This document shows, piece by piece, positions 22,804 through 35,130 of a stretch of DNA of 64,000 nt. Below the pieces are notes generated by a model that did no database searches, was not told where the DNA came from, and was given only the letters and a program-made list of their open reading frames with translations. Both the position numbers and the translations under genes were made by a program. Origin of the DNA: Stromatinia cepivora. Lineage: Eukaryota > Ascomycota > Leotiomycetes > Helotiales > Sclerotiniaceae. Positions within the stretch are counted from its first letter, which is position 1. Each line of letters starts with the position of its first letter. The DNA lies in contig RCTD01000023.1 of NCBI GenBank assembly GCA_014898415.1, positions 682,001 through 746,000 of the forward strand, read 5' to 3'.

Positions 22804-25336
22804 AGAGACTGCATCTGTAGGTCATATCTTTGATAAATAGGCCGCGTGGTTGGGTTGGATGTACGAAATAAGGTCTTGTATGAGATGTTTAGAACGTATG
22901 GACTCTTTCCGAGATGTATTAGAACACGCAAAAACCCAAATCAAGTCAATGAGAGTGAGTAGACGGAGCCGATCGATTGCCACTTTGCAAAGAAAATGAG
23001 GCCAAAGTCGTGTTATATGCTGAGGATAAATGCTCAAGTATACCTCGGAAATGAAGCGGCCCACGAATTTTATAGGCGTTACATCATGCACTAGACAGCC
23101 AATTTCACATTGATGCATCCCATGCCTCCTTGAGGCACAGTGTGAGCCGCTTTAGAAAGCGGAGGAGATGCTGTCGACAAGACCTTTTTCTAAATAGACG
23201 AATATAAACACTTTCCTATAAAGGTTGTATGTCAAGAGGAGATGTCCAAGGAAATTCCCATAGTCAGAGATAATATTCGAACAACTTCAAATTTCGCAGA
23301 ACTGTAATTCCAAGTAAGGATGTCATCTTAACCCGTGCTCCAAGCAGATTCTATCTCTAGTACACTAAAGGTTAGGCTTTTATATGCTTGGCAATATGTT
23401 GTCAAAAAAGACCCAGAGGCAGCAGACGCACTAAAGAACCAGATATAACCAGAAGCTTAGTAGAAATAGATGATGCATAGAAACCAACTTACAACTAATA
23501 AGGATGGGAAAGAGCCGCCCGAAACCAGGCTCAATAACTGTTTCAAGGAAACAAACCCAGTGCCAATCTAATTAAGTAGTGAGCGTCTAATGTCAACAGG
23601 TGGGGAGCAACGTAAGTAAAGCGATTCTGTTATAAGAGGGATGACTTAAGTATAGGGATATAACTTCTCTAAAAGTAGGAAGTTGAAGAGACGCAGAGAA
23701 AGGGATAATGAAGTTTGCAAGTGAAAGATCCAAATTCGAGAAGCTAACAGTTGGACCAATCGTGCTAGTGACAGTTCTTTCCACATTCTCCAAACCTTAT
23801 TTCATCCTCAAGACAAACAAACTGGTAGGTTGAAGCAAGAGAGAGTGGTTCGACAAAATCTCCTCCATTCCCATTAATATTGAGCATCCTGGAAAACTGT
23901 CCGACCCGCAAAGAACAATGAGCATGCACTACATGACTCGGGCTATGAAGCTAAGCAAGATCGATAAACGCCCCCAAAGTGCGAGATGCAACAAAAAGCT
24001 CAAAACTTTGCTGGAGCCTTTCAGAGTACGATGTGCAAAAAGTGAATGCGCGGACGGAAACAAAATCTCTATTGGTCTGGAGAAACATGGGAAGCGGGTC
24101 GCTTTTTCGCTTGCATTCGTTCCCTCCTTTCTAGCGGCTTAGATATTATGCAAGATTAGCAATCTCGCGTGAAAGAGATCCAAGTGTCAAATGGAAGGAA
24201 GTTGGATGATTTTATCGCGTTGCTTTTCTGTCCTTCATCCAAGTCATCCCATGAGAGACTCCTGCTTGCTACTAATGTTCGAAACCAACTTGAATACCGA
24301 AAATTTGAAGAGATTCTATGAGCGGTGCCATTTCGTGTATCTTGGTTCCGAAATACTTTCAGTCGAAGTATCGATTGATACAATTAGCTGTTTATAGGAA
24401 TACTATTCCTTACCACCAAACCAAAGATTGTATACAAACATTCCAAACGTAATTCAGATGAGCTTTGAAAAAAGTTATTGCTCTTCACATAAAGTTTGCA
24501 TCCCTGAAAATATATCCGATGAATCGAAACAAATGGAGTCAAAATTCCACATCTGGATTTCTTAGTTTCTTGGTATGTGCGTGAAAAATTCCATATTATT
24601 TAGAAGAGTCGACCCGCTGTCATCCAGATCTCCAAGGATCGGCCTCGTGGTAAATGGACAACATTGTTTCGTTACCCGATAATTTGGTATCGAGTGAGTG
24701 GGTGAGGGGAGTATTCGGCGGTAACGGATGATGTTCACGATAGAGAATTCATCGATCCATCCACGTTGATGATCATGTTGTTGCATAAATAAGAGCGACG
24801 GCGTTAAGATGGTTCCTTTTTTCTTTCAACCTCAAGCCTCAAGGTCAGTGGTGCCGCTTATAAAATTGTGTCTGTTGCCTAAAGCTTGAACATATTGAGG
24901 ATAAAATGATCCACTTCATCCCACTTCCGATTGATGATGATCAAAGGGGGCTTATTCACAAACCCTTCTTGGGACTTGCAGTGCGATGCGAGTAAATTGT
25001 AAATTTCATTCGAATGGCTAGACTCATTGCCAATGTCTCGAAAATTGGCTGTTGAAGCAACCGCTGTCATCTCTTTGACAAAAGAGCCCTGACCAGTAAC
25101 AGTAAAGGACAATCATTTAAATTAATTTTTATTTACCCAATCGGATGTTTCTCAAGGGTTAGAATAACAAATTAAGCTTATTCTACAATAAACAGGGGTG
25201 TAGAAGATAATTTACTAAAATAAGCAGTGTACAAACTTAAATACTCCATCTTCCTTCTTCCTTCTTCACTTTAACTTTAACTTTAACTCCTTGATCGACC
25301 TCTTTTTTAAAGATAATAATCATCAAGTCCGCAAAT
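22804..25336. other. Intergenic region with only unsupported short frames
   Basis: About 2.5 kb of normal-composition DNA. Short open frames on both strands (60-98 residues, for example 22822-23118, 24156-24383 and 24879-25112 on minus, 23918-24142 on plus) show no domain, no convincing intron joins and no consistent strand. The last 100 bp are the promoter and 5' UTR of the next gene: a CT-rich tract (25246-25270), then three CTTTAA units (25268-25288). Confidence 0.5.
25246..25336 (+). promoter_or_regulatory. CT-rich core promoter and 5' UTR of the GPI-type protein gene
   Basis: A pyrimidine tract (TCTTCCTTCTTCC type) is followed by ACTTTAACTTTAACTTTAAC and an A-rich leader running to the ATG at 25337. 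CT tracts at this distance commonly mark transcription starts in filamentous ascomycetes. No clear TATA box is seen. Confidence 0.45.
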
Positions 25337-26189
25337 ATGCACGCCATCACCATCACAAGCTTTATCGCTGCCCTTATGGGTACCGTTACTGCTCAGACAA
25401 GCTCTGTTGTTAACCTCTACCTCATGGGATTTGATGGTGCTGATGATCAGGCTCCATTCGTTGGTTCCATCATTGCTTCCGTAGGTCACATCATAAACAC
25501 TGGAATCGCGAAGCTTTTCTAACCATGTACTCGATTTTCTAGGACGCTACCGCTACTACGTATTCAATTACCTGTGGTTCTACAACCGCCACTGCTGCTC
25601 CAACCTCGGCCTACTTCGACTTGGACAATGACTGCGGTTTTCCAGATAGCTTTACCTTTACCCAAGGTCCCTCCACAATTGGATATGTTTACACGGCTGA
25701 TTATGCTTTTGACATTACTCTGACTGACACTGCTTCCACCGCTGCACCAACTCAATCTGGTCATGCGTATGTACCTATTTCGCAAACCACGACCCCAAAT
25801 CCAATACTAACACCTATCTATTTAGAAAATATACTGTTGGCTGCATTATCTCCGGTTCCTCTTCCGCTTACTGCACCGGCACCGATCTCGAGTCTAGCGG
25901 TACATCGACCATTTCCTCAGTCGTTACCACAACACTCACTGGCACCGATCTCGCAAGTCTCTTGTCCGGCGTCCCTGTTACCATTACTGCTGGATTGGCA
26001 AGCACTTCGAGTTCTGCTACTCCAACTACATCTGGTGCCTCAGCAACCAGTTCACACAAATCCAGCGCGTCGGCTTCCTCGTCGGCTTCGGGTTCCGCGG
26101 CTTCTACTGGAGGTATGCCGATGATTACTGCTAAGGCGCAATGGGTTGTTGGAGGTGCTGCTGCCGCTATGGTTATGGCTGCTTTGTAA
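25337..26189 (+). CDS. Ser-rich, GPI-anchor-type cell-surface protein
   Basis: Three exons (25337-25480, 25543-25766, 25826-26189) encode 243 residues. Residues 1-19 are a signal peptide ending TVTA before Gln20. The mature part has four cysteines (about 59, 79, 129 and 139), likely two disulphides, in a Thr/Ser/Ala-rich domain with no catalytic motif. Residues from about 175 form a Ser/Ala/Thr-rich stalk, then GSAASTGG (a plausible omega site), and the C-terminus is a hydrophobic tail (WVVGGAAAAMVMAAL) typical of GPI anchoring. It probably sits in the plasma membrane or cell wall. Both introns have GT-AG borders and the exons join in frame. The gene is intact with normal codon use, though stranded in an island between transposon blocks. 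I do not recognise the specific family; a secreted effector-like role is possible but unproven. Confidence 0.88.
25481..25542 (+). other. Intron 1 of the GPI-type protein gene
   Basis: This 62-bp phase-0 intron has donor GTAGGT and acceptor CTAG. Its removal joins ...GSIIAS to DATATTYS in frame; reading through gives an early stop at 25520-25522. Confidence 0.85.
25767..25825 (+). other. Intron 2 of the GPI-type protein gene
   Basis: This 59-bp intron has donor GTATGT, a perfect branch-site match TACTAAC (25804-25810) and acceptor TTTAG. It splits an Ala codon (GC|A) and restores ...SGHAKYTVGC. Confidence 0.9.
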
Positions 26190-27054
26190 TTGGAGGCTTG
26201 CTTTCATAATCTAAGGGGAGTTGAGAAAAGGATTGATTGTAAATTAGCTTGCATGCTTTATGCGCCTACGGTGGGATGGTTTCGGGTTTCAATTGCATAT
26301 ATACCTTCCAGGATGGAATGGAGTTTGATTATAAAGATTGCTGGTAGATGAGATACGACTCTAGCATGTTAAGCAATTAAAATTTACGTTAATACATCAC
26401 CAGGCTATCGTTGTTCTGCTATTTTCAATAGTTCGGACTACAGTCACGGTCCAACAATGAATTGACTGAGTAAATTGATTGTGATTGAAACTTTGACTTC
26501 ATTGGATTAATTAAAGGTATTAATACATTCAGTTCAGTTGAGAGACTCAACCCCTTTCTTAAATTGATATCATTCAACATACTGGATCGAAGTTGAACAA
26601 TGATCAATTTAGTAGACCACCAACTGGACGTGAAGCCTTGAATACCCATAGACTCAGGATTAATTTTCCCTTTCGCTGGTTTCGTTTTAGTCTCCGGATG
26701 TGAGCAACTGCTGCTTTAACCTGAGCCGAGCCTGAGCATCCTGAGCACGCCCTGAGTCAGCCTGCGCGCCATAATGTAGAATCCATTTTGGCCTCCTATA
26801 TACCCCGATTACAGTTTCCTTACTGAATTTTGTCTGGGAATCCGTTTCTGCTCCCTTACAAAGATTCCTATCGGAATAGATTTTGAATTCCTTTTATAAA
26901 AAAATATATAATTAATAATTCAGTTTTATAATTTATTAAATAATATTAATTTAACATTATTGTATTCAAATATATAATATTTATTTGTTAAATAATTATT
27001 TAATTTATTTATTATAATTTATATTTATATATTATTCTATTATGAATATTTCTA
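26190..27054. other. 3' flank of the GPI-type gene and boundary to AT-rich DNA
   Basis: No gene is seen. A cluster of CCTGAG-type hexamers lies at 26718-26760 (CCTGAGCCGAGCCTGAGCAT and onward). Composition changes abruptly at about 26880-26900 from normal host DNA to very AT-rich DNA that forms the target of the next transposon stack. No terminal repeat is recognisable at that boundary. Confidence 0.55.
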
Positions 27055-27153
27055 TAACGTGGTTTATCACCGGGTCGCCAATATCATCGGGTCGCCACTT
27101 TTTATATTATTCAATTACCTCAATTTCAATATACGATATTTCAACGAATTATT

Positions 27154-27593
27154 ATGGAAACATTATTAAAAGAAGCCTAAATCATCTTAATTATTGAAGT
27201 TATTTGTAAATCTAAAAATCTATCAATTATTAAAACTGCAAAATTCTATATAATGCCTCGATTTATATTATATAATAGAATCAATAATCGAAGTAATCAA
27301 ATGGAAATTCGAACGAATAGTTATAAGATTATAGAATTAGAAGAAAAAATGATTGTTCAATATATATTCGATATAGATTCAAAAGGATTTTTATTTAAAT
27401 TGAAAAGTATAGAAGATATAATGAATTATATTTTTGAATCAAGGGATGCGAAATATATTGAGAAGTTTTGAATGTATTGATTTGTAAAATGTCGAATCGA
27501 ATTAAAGATGTGTTTTAATTATGTTTATAATTTTCAAAAAGCTTTTTGTAAAGATTTTAAGTTCATTGAAAAATGATTTCGATTGGTTACGAA
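27154..27593 (+). pseudogene. pogo/Fot transposase of R, N-terminal half
   Basis: The frame starts at ATG 27154 (METLLKEA, then a stop) and continues through an open piece 27253-27471. It shows the Psq-type helix-turn-helix (NLSIIKTAKFYIMPRF) and then the CENP-B-type DNA-binding domain (ELEEKMIVQYIFDIDSKGF), ending RLVTN just before the insertion of Q. The protein continues in frame at 38183 once Q and one TA are removed. A few stops replace expected Trp codons. Confidence 0.85.
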
Positions 27594-28155
27594 TAACGTG
27601 GTTTATCACCGGGTCGCCAATATCACCGGGTCGCCACTTTTTATACTATTCAACCATTTTAAATCTATATTATTCAATAATAATTAAATTAATTGATTAA
27701 AACTATTAAGAATCTAATAATTTAAAATCTATTATATTATTTTGACAAGTTTTTGTATTATATCCTGTCTTTCTGTATTTACTATAATATCAATTAAAAA
27801 ATGCTTCTCTATTAGAATTCCCCTCTTTTTAATATTTATTATATTGAATCTGAATATCAATCTTTTGTTGAAATAATATATTAAGAGCCTCTTATTTAAT
27901 AAGCATTTCTTCTTAATATAATTAAGTTTTTTTTGTATATCGATACTTATTTAATACTTCATTTGCTATCCGAAATATACGATTCTCTATATTTAAAAGT
28001 ATATTCTTATAAGTTAATTTCTTTATATCCTTAATTAGAACTAATATAATTTCGAATATAGATATAGAAAAGCTTGATTGATGATAAGTTATTCGAAATT
28101 TAACTAATATTGATTGAGAAAAAGTTTTTATTGGGTTGTGAGGGGTTTGGGAAAT

Positions 28156-28706
28156 TCATTGATTTGGATCGAAAAAGGGGAGAATAGATATACGAATTCG
28201 AATATCTAATTTCGAGAGTATAGTTTTAGGATTAAATGGGATTAAATCTGTTCCTCGAAATCCTATTTTCATATTCTGAGAAATGATTGATTTTTTGTAT
28301 ACAGTTTTAAAAGCTATAAAGAATTCAATCTTTAAAATATATTTGATATATGCTTTGATAAATCCATTAATTTGATTATTATATGAATATTTCAGATTAT
28401 TAAAACAATCAATATTAAATGACTGAATTAAATGATTTGAATGTAATAGTAAATGTAAATATATAATATTATTCTTTTTGTAATATACTTGAAAAGTTAT
28501 TGATTTATGATTTTTATATTTATTTAGTATTAATATTCGATATTTGCTTTTTCTTCGATTCTTAGTATACTTATCGAAATGTTTCAATTATTCTAAATCT
28601 ATTTCATTATTTGTTCATCTATTAAATATAGATTTAATAATCTATTCTATAGGAAGATTCGTTTCAATATATCAATTAGAAAGATGAACTTGTTCTTGAA
28701 TTATTA
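28156..28706 (-). pseudogene. pogo/Fot transposase of Q, C-terminal half
   Basis: Read on the minus strand, the frame shows DDE-domain sequence KYRILILNKYKNHKS (the second catalytic Asp of LILDGH is now Asn), then NNIIYLHLLLHSNHLIQSF, corresponding to the CMPPHSSHLLQPLD region. It continues to GFRGTDLIPFNPKTILSKLD, the usual segment after the catalytic core. An uninterrupted open piece spans 28156-28587. Element F interrupts it just upstream, in the part that reads QVHLSN. Confidence 0.85.
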
Positions 28707-29134
28707 GTGTCACGAGATACACGTGATCGCGTCCGATCGGGCTAGTATAATACTAAGTTCCGAGCCGATCATATATATAGCTTCGTAGTATATTCTCTTT
28801 AGCTTTGTAGCTTTTAATTCTAAGGTTGATCTCTAAACATTTGTTGGGTTCGTTATATTATTAAAAGCTCTTTTAGATAAGAAATGGAATAATATCTGTA
28901 TATACTTATGTATACTCCGTTTGTTTCTGTTTAGATATATCGTTTATGCTATCTCACTTATATATAGATCTTCTTGATATTATTCAAAAATGTTGTCTTT
29001 TTTCTTATCTTTAATTTCTAAGCTATAGATTACAATTCGATAAATCTCACGATTGCAGAATTTTGTGGCGAAATGATTTATTAATAGGATGAAATCTCGT
29101 TCCTACATTCCCTGATTTTCGAATGCATTTCTAT

Positions 29135-29414
29135 TGTCACGAATCGTGAACCACAGGAGGCTAACCACGTGATACCTCTTATCTCCTATATCCATTGATA
29201 AACTGATCGTCTGTGTATATGCATTACGATTCATACGATTTAGTATAGTAAAATAATGACCCTAATAATATATATATACAATCCTATAGTTTATAAATAG
29301 ATATTTGTATATATATCTAATCGCTTTTTATAAATTATAATTCTTCAATTGTAAATTCTAAAGAATATAATTGATCTTGTTTATTCAGCTTTATTATAGC
29401 TTTTATATGTTATA
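29135..29414 (+). repeat. 5' LTR of Gypsy B
   Basis: The outer 100 bp or so are almost unmutated (TGTCACGAATCGTGAACC, then GGAGGCTAACCACGTG). The inner end is degraded to TTTATATGTTATA, where the 3' LTR has CTTATACGTCACA. Confidence 0.92.
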
Positions 29415-30229
29415 TTATTTATAATTCATTTATAAATATCCGGCTATCTAATGATCTTCTAAATAATACTTTATTTTAATAATACCTTCTTAAATAAACT
29501 TTTATAAATATTATATTCAGAGAAAAAAGATCTATTCCGATTTAATCGATAAAGATATAAACATTTTTAGAAATATATTATCACTTTTATAATACAATGA
29601 ATTCTTTTTTTTGTACGCTTCGAATTTTTGAAAGTATATTTTAAGGAATCCTTTCCTTCTCCTTAATTATTTCAATAACTCTTTAAAGAAAATATAAATA
29701 TAGGATTGGATAATATTATTATTGAAAGAAAGAAGATTAGTAAAGAGAAGATTCCAGTATATAAAATTGATGCTTTTAATAATTCAATTATTCCTTCCGA
29801 ATTATTATTATAATTATAAGATTTCTATACAATGATTATGAATTTGAAAAAGAAGAATCGATAATTGAAAGTTATAATGATAATGAATTCTACAACAATG
29901 TAATCTCTTTTTGAATTTCAAATGATGTTTATATAGGTATTCAGGTTAACAACAGTACCTGAGATTCCCTTTATTTCTTTAATTGAAATTCAAGAATCTT
30001 TATTTAAATAAATCCGAAGATTCTGAAATCAAAGGAAGAAAACTTTGATTAGACAATTTAATTACCCAAAACCCTTCAAGGATTCTCCTTCCCTTTCAGA
30101 AAATAACAATTTATTTAATAATCAAAGATCCTTTTATTTAAGAAATTGATTTAATTAATCAAGATTATATTCCTATGTTAATCACAATTTGTAGTAAGAT
30201 ATATATATACCAAAACCTACAAATCTTAT

Positions 30230-30790
30230 TATTAAATTTAATGATAATATTGAATTTAAAATTAATTTATGGCAATTATTGATTATAAAACAATTCGAAT
30301 TATATATTATATTATTTAAAAGTGAAACATAATATTGTATATATATAATCGACCAAATCGAATCGGAAGTATAAGTATATTATCATACTCTTTATATACA
30401 AATACCCTGATTCATAATATTCGAATTAATTGAATAGTTTGTAACGATTTATCGGAATCTGGTCGAAATCGATAATGTTCGTTTTCAATATGAGATATAG
30501 GTTATATCTAATACAATTCAATATAGCAATTTCCTAAAATGGTATAGGAAGTTTAGATTATTTGTTATTCAAATAAAGATTATTAATGATAAGATTTTAT
30601 TTAGGGATTTCGAATAGAAGATTTCCGATTTTCTTTTACGAATGATAATAATATTTATTAAGGATTGTAAAATTATAAAAGAATTTGCAAATATATTTAT
30701 TAGAGTAAATCAAAACGAAGTTTCATTACAAAAACGAAATCGATATTGTGTTGGTTGAGAAACCCCTATAATTATTTACAAATCAATGAT
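30230..30790 (+). pseudogene. Gag remnant of Gypsy B
   Basis: A frame with several stops shows the fold order of a Gypsy capsid, including FLKWYRKFRLFVIQ and KISDFLLRMIIIFIKDC, then RVNQNEV. The homologous piece in copy A is open at 8129-8350. The function would have been capsid formation around the RNA. The assignment rests on position between the LTR and protease and on motif order. Confidence 0.6.
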
Positions 30791-31117
30791 TATTACAAAT
30801 CCTTTGTAATTCTTTCGGAACTCTAATAATTCCAATTTTGGAATCTCTATATTCCCAAAACCATTTCTATTCCGGAATATTCCTTTCGGATATATTGATT
30901 CTGTAGTATCCAATAATTATTCGAACTTCAAATATTCATTGCTCTTTCTCTTTCTTGGAGTAGTATGTACATTGATATTTTGTATTGATAATCTCAATAA
31001 GATCGAGATGGTATAAAAAGAAACAAAAGAATTCGAAGAATATCGGAATACCGAAAAAGATTTTAATCTAAAAGTTACAATTGAAATTATATAGAATACC
31101 CATTTAGAAAAAGAAAA

Positions 31118-31570
31118 ATGTTTAAAATCAAACGTTTAGATTCTGTTTTTATTCTAAATATTATATGGGATATAAGATTTTTTGATTTAATTAAATTTAT
31201 GGAAGAAGAAGTATTCATTTTCCTTTGTAATTTTTCGAAAAATGGTTATATTTATCGATCAAGAGTATTTATTGATTTTAAAACAAATGGATTCGCTTTT
31301 ATTAATATTATACTTTTTATTTGTTTATTTTCTATATTTAAATCCAGAATTATATTGCTTGAAGTTTCAATTGAAATTAAAGAGTATAATAATATACAAG
31401 GCCATATTATTATCTATTTCATATTCCTTAATTTAACAATCGATAATTATAAACAATTTTTTGTCCCTTTCCTTATTATTGAATTAGAGAATTATAATAT
31501 TATTTTAGGTAAACTTTGGTTATCAAAAACTCGAGCGAAGCTTAATTGCTTCAATAGATGTTTTGAATAG
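31118..31570 (+). pseudogene. Aspartic protease region of Gypsy B pol
   Basis: This open piece of 150 codons carries VFIDFKTNGFAFINI, equivalent to the retroviral-type D-S/T-G protease site in which the Asp (about residue 53) is kept but the following residues are altered. It then reads NIILGKLWLSKTRAKLNCFN, matching the ILGLPWL...PxIDW motif that ends Gypsy proteases. The reading frame ends in a stop where a Trp codon is expected. Confidence 0.75.
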
Positions 31571-32099
31571 CTTAAAAAGAGATTCTATATTATTTTCTAT
31601 TCGAATAATCTCCTTATTACCTAATTATCCTTTTACAAATAGAAAATCGATTGATTAATCCAATAAGATATTGATCGATAAAATGATTAATTCGAAGAAT
31701 ATTGGAATCGAAAAGATTCATAATTGAATAGATCAATCGCAGTTGATGATATATAACAAGAATCTTCAAATATAAATGTAATATAGATTCTTATTGAAAA
31801 AAAAGAGATCCTGATTCCTTTCAAATTCAATTCATCTTCTTCCCAATCAATCACATTACTATTGCAGATCTATAAATGCTTCCCTTATATATCACTCGAA
31901 GTTCTCGATCTATATACATTCAAATCCAATAAGTTCCAATTAAAATACAAAAAAAATAAATAAACTGAACTCTTTATCATTACTCTAAAAGAATTCGATG
32001 ATATAATAGATTTCCAACGAAACGAACGATATATAGAAGAAAGAATATTGATTGCCCTAACCGAATTCAAAAATATAAAAGTTTGAAAAAAATTCGATC

Positions 32100-32740
32100 G
32101 AGTATTAACCGAAATCAATTTAGAATCTGAAATACTATTTGAATATCGATAATATCATCAAATCTTTTCCAAATATAAATCAAATATCTTACCTTTTAAC
32201 CGATTTTATAATTATAAAATCATATTGAAAAGCAAAGAAGAACAAATTTTGTAATATAATTCGCTTTACAAAATGTTCTTGAAACAATTGGAAATTGTTA
32301 AAGAATATATTATAGATAATCTCAACAAAGGTTTTATTAAATTTAATCAAATCTTTTATACTGTATCCATTCTATTTATTAAAAAATCTAATAATAATTT
32401 GAGGTTTTATATAGACTTTAGATTATTGAATTCCTTGATATATAAGAATCGGTATCCCCTTTCTTTGATTGATGAAACGCTTTTTTGGTTTTCCAATACT
32501 AAGATCTTTATCAAACTCAATATTTATCAAGTTTTTTATTGTATAAAAATAAATCCTATTTCGAAAAAGTATACTACCTTCCAAATCTAATATAGATTAT
32601 ACAAATACAAGGTTGTATTATTCGGATTAACGAATGATTCTATAACCTACCAATATTATATAAATGATATTCTATTCGATTATTTAAACATTTTTTATAC
32701 AATATATCTTAACGATATTTTAATTTATTCCAAGAACAAA
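32100..32740 (+). pseudogene. Reverse transcriptase region of Gypsy B pol
   Basis: The sequence reads KEYIIDNLNKGFIKFNQ, NNNLRFYIDFRLLNSL, YKNRYPLSLIDETLF and IFIKLNIYQVF, the successive fingers and palm motifs of Gypsy reverse transcriptase. The active site at about 32705-32731 reads YLNDILIYS, where the first Asp of the normal YLDDILIYS has become Asn (G to A). An open piece spans 32273-32590. The catalytic centre is therefore destroyed. Confidence 0.88.
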
Positions 32741-33079
32741 AAGAATACCAAATTCATATTAAACTAATTCTCGAATGATTAGAAATTATTAACCTACAAA
32801 TAAATCTTAAGAAATATAAATTCAATATTACACATATCAAATATTTGGACTTTATTATCTCTATTAAAGGAATAGAAATAGATCCTAAAAAGATTAAAAT
32901 AATTGAGAATTGAACCTTTTCGACAATAATAAAAAAGATTCAATCATTCCTTGGTTTTTGCAATTTTTATTGATAGTTCATTAAGGATTATAATATAATA
33001 ACGAAACCTTTTAACGAATTTATTAAAGCAAATATTAAATTCGTATTCGATGAAGTATACCAAAATGTATTTAATATCT

Positions 33080-33480
33080 TAAAGAAAAAGCTTATCTCCA
33101 TTCCGTTTTTGTAACATTATAATCATTGATTCTCCTATATACTCGAAATAAATATATCCGATAGAATAGTTGCTAATGTATTATCACAACAATATAGCGA
33201 AGATTGGTTTTTTATAGCTTATTTTTCCAAGATCATAATTGTTATTGAATTGAATTACGAAATTTATGATAAAGAAATACTGTTAATTATTCGATTTCTT
33301 AATCATTAAAGAACAGAACTCATTAGTTTATCATATAAAATCAAGGTTTATACCGATTATAAGGCCCTCGAATATTTTATAATTACCAAGACTTTCAATA
33401 CCCGATAAATTCGCTGAATAGAAGTTTTAATTAATTATAACTTCATTATTATATATCACCCTAGAAAAGATAATCTTTTC
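33080..33480 (+). pseudogene. RNase H region of Gypsy B pol
   Basis: The frame shows INISDRIVANVLSQQYSEDW (for ETDASD...GVLSQ), then IAYFSKI, ELNYEIYDKEILLII and VYTDYKALEYFI (for VYTDHKALEYF), the ordered motifs of Gypsy RNase H. Several stops lie between them. Confidence 0.85.
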
Positions 33481-33627
33481 GCTAACGCCTTAACCCATCG
33501 AATCGATGAATTGGACCTCCAGAATTATATTAAGAAAAAGAATCGTTTTTAGTAATTTATTAAAGACAATCAAATTGATATCGAAATTATAAGAAAAGCT
33601 TTACGAAAACATTATCCAGACAAAATA

Positions 33628-34560
33628 ATGATTATTAATATCGATTTGAATAAAATCGTTTTTCGATTCGATTTAATTAATTGTATTATCGAAGCAAATA
33701 AAACTATAGATAATTTACTAATACTCAGAATGCAAACTACCCAAGGTTACAAGTATATATCACTCCAAAATGACCTTTTGCTTTACAATGACCGCCTGGT
33801 AATGCCTGATATTGATAACCTTCGAATTTACCTGATTCATGAAATTTATAATTCCATTTCCATTGTTTATCTTGGTATAAGCAAAATCTATTTTTTATTA
33901 TTTCAACAATACTATTGGCCCAGAATGCATAATATTATAGCCAGATATATATATAATTGCTATGCCTATAAACATAATTCTGTTCTATATAATCGTATCC
34001 CCAATTTATTACATTCATTTCCGATTCCTAATCGAATATAGCAATATATCATTATAAATTATTACAATTTTAATAAGAATAAATACGGATATAATAACAT
34101 TTTAGTTATTATTGATCGATTGATAAAACAAGCTATCTCTATATTTTATCACAAATCAATTGATACTCGAATTCAAGTATAATTATATCTTTACCATATA
34201 TATCGATATTATAATCTCTTTAACATTATAATATCGGATTATAACCCCCAATTTATATTACAATTCTGAAAGGAATTTAATCAAATCCTAGGAATCGATT
34301 TCAAACTATTCATTACTTATTATTTTTAAACCGATGGTTAAATTGAGATCTATAATTAGTACCTTCAATAGCGGTTAAGATCGTTTGTTAGTTATTATCA
34401 AGACGATTGGTCAGAATTCCTATTTATAATGGATTATGTATAATTTACTCTTTTATATGACTCTTTAGGAGGGTTTATATTCTATGAAACCCTATACAGG
34501 TATGCACCGAAACATGTATGGGAATGGAAGGAAGATGCTAATAAGCTAACAGACGATATA
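33628..34560 (+). pseudogene. Integrase region of Gypsy B pol
   Basis: The N-terminal part (open 33628-34041) carries the HHCC-like finger region, FQQYYWPRMHNIIARYIYNC, followed by NLLHSFPIPNRI (for GLLHPLPIPDRPW). The catalytic core continues in the same frame with stops; VIIDRLIKQA and SDYNPQFI stand for the two Asp motifs (the second is DYNPQF where DRGPQF is usual). Inactivated by stops at Trp and Gln codons. Confidence 0.85.
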
Positions 34561-34919
34561 AATATACGTGATATTTATATATACATAGAATACAATAGAT
34601 TAACTTTCGCATAAACGAAAGAAGATTTATTGTATGTTCAAGCCAAAATATCGAAATCTATAAATACTCACCAATGTAAGATCGATTTCGATATCGGAGA
34701 TTATATATAACTCAATGTAAAGAATTATCCTACCCAGAAATTATTCAAGAAATTGGACTTCCCAATTCAAAGAAGATTCAAGATCATTAGTTGATCTGAA
34801 AGCTCTTTCAAATTCGAATTCCCGATTACAATGAAAATTCATCCTGTTTTCTCTTCAGATCAATTATATAAAGCATATAACAATTCTTTTCTTAGTCAGA
34901 TACTCGAACCATCTCTATC

Positions 34920-35130
34920 TATTAATATAATTGATGATTCGGAATGAAAAATGGAAAAAATCCTAATAATAAAAAAAACATGAAAAACCCTATTATATAG
35001 AATTTTGTAATTTAATAACGATATTGATCTTATTTGATATCCTATTTCCGATTTTAAAACATTATTATATTTCCTATATGATTTTCATTTGATCAATTTA
35101 ACATTACCTAATCCTTCCAATCGATTAATT
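34920..35130 (+). pseudogene. Chromodomain-like C-terminus of Gypsy B pol
   Basis: After the integrase the frame reads SINIIDDSE, stop (Trp expected), KMEKILIIKKTW, then YRIL followed by FNNDIDLI and YPISDF, ending with the FHLINLTLPNPSNRL tail. This order (E.E.IL..RK....Y.VKW.G...W.P...) is that of integrase-linked chromodomains of fungal Gypsy chromoviruses, which steer insertion to heterochromatin. The aromatic cage residues are partly lost. Confidence 0.65.

Noticed and set aside
24156..25112. Minus-strand short frames that might be exons of one gene
   Set aside because: No intron borders join them in phase, and no family motif or common coding bias was found.
28858..29134. Idea that F's left LTR and Gypsy B's left LTR belong to one element
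   Set aside because: The two LTR sequences differ, each has its own partner downstream, and each pair has its own perfect 5-bp TSD.
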